This document shows, piece by piece, positions 60,224 to 64,000 of a stretch of DNA of 64,000 bases. The stretch spans positions 103,258,807 to 103,322,806 of the forward strand of contig NC_088910.1 of the NCBI RefSeq assembly GCF_963576675.1. Reading direction: 5' to 3'. The translations under genes and the position numbers were made by a program. Source of the DNA: Euphorbia lathyris (taxonomy: Eukaryota > Streptophyta > Magnoliopsida > Malpighiales > Euphorbiaceae). Positions within the stretch are counted from its first letter, which is position 1, and the number at the start of each line of letters is the position of its first letter. The notes under the pieces are model-generated. The model worked only from the letters and a program-made list of their open reading frames with translations, was not told the origin of the DNA and ran no database searches.

Positions 60224-61113
60224 TGTTTCACCCATATTTTAATTTGGGCAAATTTTATAATTAATCTATTTAATTTGGCTTAAATTGGTAAAATTAATGG
60301 AGTTGGGGGCAATTAGGCAAGTAGGCAATTTAATTTGGCTTGGATTTGGTATTATTTTACCAATTGTATCTTTTTCGTCAAAATATGTGGGAAATTAGAA
60401 GTATTAGGCCGATTTGATAATTTAACAATTATTCTGGCTAAATTTGGTAATTAACCAATTAAATCAATGATGGAGTTGCATAAAAAAAAGTGGGGTAGTG
60501 GAGCTGAAACATGGGTTAGTGGAGGAAAACAGTTATGGAACTTCCTTGCTGAAACGTGAAACTTTCTTGATATGGGCAGTTTCCAACATAATTTTTTATA
60601 GCATAAAAATATAATTTAGCAGGAAAAACATTTAGTGGATAAGAGTAGTTACAGAACTTATTGGAACTTCCTTGCTGAAACGTAGAACTTACTTGCTGAC
60701 CAGTTACTTATTTTTGTAGTACAAATACAAGTTTGGGCAGAAGGAAAAATGGTCCAACTCAATCAACCCAAACAACAAATCTCAACAATGACTGAAAAAT
60801 CTCTACAACAATTGTTGTCAATATCTTTCAATTTTCAATTGTCTTAGTTATACACTTTCTTTCAATTATCAATTCCAATGTCAATTCAATTCTTATATCT
60901 GTAATCTTTGGATTCCATAATCTCAATTTCGGTATCGTTTCCTTCAATTAATCTCGATATCTGTAGATATAATTGACGAACTTTAAGCTGTTTTATGTTC
61001 TTTAAGCTTTCACACAATCTTGTGATTTAGAAGTTAGATTTCCAATTTTTGTAAGTTTTCAACAACTTTCTGGCATGCTCGCAATCCAATTCACACAAGA
61101 AAGGCGTTAAACA
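60224..61113 (+). repeat. 5' LTR
   Basis: The first roughly 510 bases match 62919-63414 plus 63960-64000. Shared phrases include gtaaaattaatggagttggg, gtggagctgaaacat and gaaactttcttg. Boundaries are set by the terminal repeat start and the adjoining primer-binding site. Confidence 0.7.
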
Positions 61114-61199
61114 AAATGGCACGCTCGGTGGGACTCAATTACGATGCCAACACTCAATCATGGATTCAATGGTGAATCCCAGTTTTACTGTGTCTCAGG

Positions 61200-61997
61200 T
61201 AGGGGTGTTCAAAAACCGAACCGAACCGAAATAGCCGACCGAATTGATGGATTTTGGTTTTTTTGTTCGATTTTCGGTTCGGTTTCGATTTTATTTTTTA
61301 TAATATTTTGGTAATTTCGGTCGGTTCGGTTTTTAAATCAAAAAATTATCGAATTAACCGAACAGACCGAAATAAATTAAATATAATTAGAAATTAGATT
61401 TATTATATAATTAGTGTATATCATTTATTGTTCTAAGTTATATTTGATTTAGAATTGTATTATTAGAATCTTTATTAAGAATGATAGTTTTTGGATTGCC
61501 TGTAACTGAATATATTATTGGTCTATTTAATGTTTGTCTACCAATTTAGTATAATTGTACACTAATTCATATTGCCTGTAACTGATTATATTATTGATCT
61601 ATTTAATGTTTATCTACCAATTTAGTACAATTGTACACTAATTCATATTTGGAATTAAGATTGATTTCATTTTGATATAAAATTTCTATGTTTTTTTTTC
61701 TATTCTTTTTTTCTTTCAATCTAAAAAGAAAAATAAAAATAAAAATTATTGTATATATAAGTAAATACCCAACAACATCATTAATGGTGTAATATTAACT
61801 TTACATAAAAATAATTGTTAATAGAATTTTTTATATAAGAAAACCAAATAACCAAACCAACCGAAATAATTGGGTCGATTCGGTTCGGTTATTTATTATT
61901 ATTTGGTTAGGTTCGTTTTTATTTTTGAGGCTACTCGATTTTTGGTTATTTCGGTTCGGTTCGGTTTTCATATCGAACCGACCGATGAACACCCCTA
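61200..61997. mobile_element. hAT element, 798 bp, with perfect 8-bp target duplication
   Basis: The ends taggggtgttcaaaaaccga and its inverse type, ending gaacaccccta, are flanked by GTCTCAGG on both sides (61192-61199 and 61998-62005). An 8-bp duplication and (T/C)AGGGGTG ends are characteristic of the hAT superfamily. The arms are rich in cggttcggttt and gaaccgaacc words. The 84-residue open frame on the minus strand (61831-62085) crosses the right border and is not a gene. Confidence 0.85.
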
Positions 61998-62918
61998 GTC
62001 TCAGGATGCAAAATTTGTATGTGGTAATACGAGACACGGATTTGATATACAAAAAAACGGTGGAAAACATGACCAAACTACTCATTAATGGTTTTGCATA
62101 GATTCACATAACGAAGGCTCCAATAGGAACCAAGAGGGTTCAAGCTGACCCAAATATGGCTATTTCTCCTACAAAAGGGAAGGAAGATACGATGGTGTTT
62201 AACCCAGCACAACAAAGGAAATGGGCTACATAAATTCATAGTAGTTCCTCATTGGAGCACTATACCACTCCTTTACCAAAGAAATACCAGACAATACAAA
62301 CACAAGCCATGTGGGAGATAGCGGAATTGGGGTATCAGTCCTGGTGCAAGGAATTGAACAGAAATTGCCTAAAAACATCTCACTAAGAAGAAGCAGAAAG
62401 ATCCCATTAAAAAGAAGCCTAAGGATTTAATCGATTCGAGAGGCATTCTTGAACCATTTGAACAAATGTGTATATTTTTTGTTCTAAGGTACTGCATTTA
62501 CATTTCTGCTTATGATTCTGCATCCATTTGGACTAGGTAAAGACCAATGGATATTTTATTATTTGAGGAGATCACTTAGAAGTGTTGTTGGGGAAGAAAG
62601 AAATAAAAGGCTAATTAATAGTAGCACTCTATTAGTTCTGTTAGCCCTATGTTTTTATTTCTTTGTTTTTTTTATTTCCCTAAAAAGAAAAAAGCTATAA
62701 AAAAGAGAGGGAAATTGAAGTATTGATGAGATTGAATGGAGATTGTTTTGGGTGGAAAAGAAGCAGAAGGTAATAAAGAAGAAGAAGTGGCATATGTGTT
62801 TAACCCATTTTATGGTAAAAATGCTAATTGACCATTTAAGTTTCTAGTTTTTTTTTTTTTTTTTGCATTTTATTAATATGTGTGTATTAATTTCATTAAT
62901 GAACACATGGGGGGCAAT

Positions 62919-64000
62919 TGTTTCACCCATATATTAATTTTGGCCAATTTCATAATTAATCTACTTAATTTGGCTCAAATTGGTAAAATTAATGGAGTTG
63001 GGGGAAGTTAGGAAATTTAATTTGGCTTGAATTTGATATTATTTTGTCAATTGTATCTTTTTTTTATAAAAAAATGTGTGAGAAATTAGAAACATTGGGA
63101 TGATTTGGTAATTACCAATTATTCTGGCTAAATTGGATAATTAACTAATTAAAGCAGAGCTGCACAAAAATCGTGGAAGTTGGAAAGTGGAGTAGTGGAG
63201 CTGAAACATTGGTTAGTGGGAGAAAGTAGTTATGGAACTTCCTTACTAAGAAGTTACAGAACTCCTTTGCTGAAACATGAAACTTTCTTGGCGGGCAGTT
63301 TCCAATATATTTTTTATAGCAGAAAAATATAATTAAGCAGCAAAAACAGTTAGTGGATGAGAGCAGTTATGGAACTTATTGGAACTTACTTGTTGAAATG
63401 TGGAATTTACTTGCGGGGAAAGTACGAAAAAAATGTTTATGGTTTGCCCATTTTGCAAACAGAGGCATGTGGTTTAAAAGTTTACAAATAAAGGTCTATG
63501 ATATGTTTTATTTACAAAACAAAGTATTACAATTACACAATTAAGTTCTGATTTACAATCAAAGACATTTTTATCTTAAAAAAATTATTCTTACATATCA
63601 GCATAACACAACCCCCGAAAAAAACAACTTTCTAAATCGAAAAAATCAATAATATGTTGGAATTTTACGTTTTTTACTAAACTGGCAGTTTATTAACTAA
63701 GTTGATATTTAAGTTCATTTTACAGTTGCAATTTGATATTGGTATCTGTTTTTTGTCAATATATATTAATGTAACTGAAAAAAAATTAAAAAAAAATACT
63801 CTTCTTATCATCGATCATTTAAAAATTTAATTTTAAATAATTTGTTTTGTAAAAGAAAACATACTATATACCTTTATTTGCAAACTTTTAAACCACGGAC
63901 TTCTATTCGCAAACAAGGCAAACCACGAGCATTTTTTTTGTACTTTACCATTTACTTGCTGGACAGTTACTTACTTATTTTTGCAGTATAAATACAAGTT
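62919..64000 (+). repeat. 3' LTR (partial, interrupted by a Mutator MITE)
   Basis: This is a direct repeat of the 5' LTR starting tgtttcaccca and still matching at the window edge (ttacttacttatttttgcag then tataaatacaag). A TATA-box-like TATAAATA at 63987-63994 corresponds to TACAAATA in the 5' copy. Confidence 0.7.
63415..63949. mobile_element. Mutator-type MITE, 535 bp
   Basis: The inverted ends start ggggaaagtacgaaaaaaat and end (inverse) ttttttttgtactttacc. The flanks share a 10-base direct repeat, ATTTACTTGC (63405-63414 and 63950-63959), in the Mutator size range. The TIRs contain ggtttgccc and ggtttaaaagttt-caaa, the same phrases found in the TIRs of the Pack-MULE at 18409-25660, so the two are probably related. 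No coding capacity. Confidence 0.82.

Larger units (their letters stand above)
60224..64000 (+). mobile_element. non-autonomous LTR retrotransposon (LARD/TRIM-like), 3' end outside the window
   Basis: The 5' LTR (60224-61113, 890 bases) starts tgtttcaccca and ends gttaaaca. It is followed after three bases by a primer-binding-site-like tggcacgctcggtgggac (61117-61134). The start of the LTR recurs at 62919, preceded by a G-rich polypurine tract (catggggggcaat), and continues to the window edge with a Mutator MITE inside it. The internal region is only about 1.0 kb once the hAT at 61200-61997 is removed. It contains no recognised gag or pol domain. The primer-binding type is more usual for Ty3/gypsy-like elements. 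The strand is set by the order of primer site and polypurine tract. Confidence 0.72.

Overview
The window looks like nuclear DNA of a eudicot plant. It is very AT-rich, has short GT-AG introns, plant-type L1 LINEs with a CCHC ORF1 and a C-terminal RNase H, Ty1/copia and Ty3/gypsy elements, Mutator, hAT and CACTA DNA transposons and a Helitron. The only host genes that look intact are two diverged copies of a BAHD-family gene (4519-5822 and 26921-28096, both on the minus strand). Everything else supportable is mobile DNA, its debris, or host-gene fragments carried by it. The species cannot be named from the sequence alone.

Layout. 1-4.5 kb: AT-rich debris and an old LINE 3' end. 4.5-5.8 kb: BAHD gene A, whose single intron holds a short LTR-like insertion. 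6-10 kb: fold-back elements, a 498-bp Mutator-type MITE with a perfect 9-bp target duplication, and a 5'-truncated LINE with a perfect 17-bp target duplication. 10-12 kb: a broken organellar-type HSP90 fragment downstream of a possible Helitron 5' end. 13.5-16.35 kb: an internally deleted minus-strand gypsy element with its 5-bp target duplication. 16.5-26 kb: a nested stack in which an AT-rich TIR element contains a LINE 3' fragment and a Mutator element with 333-bp TIRs; that Mutator element carries a piece of a secreted-protein gene and was itself invaded by a nearly full-length LINE.

26.9-28.1 kb: BAHD gene B. 28-34 kb: MITEs, a tRNA-derived SINE, LINE fragments, two hAT elements inserted in a LINE remnant, and a segment of unusual base composition. 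34.3-49.2 kb: a 5.5-kb LINE split by a 9.4-kb copia element with two 2071-bp LTRs. 50.7-59.0 kb: a minus-strand Helitron built largely of about 13 tandem copies of its own 5' end. Inside it sit a head-to-tail triplet of Mutator MITEs sharing one outer 9-bp target duplication, and a 4.1-kb CACTA element carrying three correctly spliced, in-frame exons of a VTT/SNARE-associated (TVP38/TMEM64-type) membrane-protein gene. 60.2-64.0 kb: a non-autonomous LTR element, itself hit by a hAT and a Mutator MITE; its 3' LTR runs off the window.

The two BAHD proteins keep the CER2/Glossy2-like architecture but lack the catalytic His of HXXXD and the DFGWG motif, so they are more likely non-catalytic partners (for example in very-long-chain lipid elongation) than acyltransferases. 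The strongest leads are the gene-capturing elements (CACTA, Mutator, possibly Helitron), the tandem-array Helitron, the tandem MITE triplet and the catalytically empty BAHD pair.
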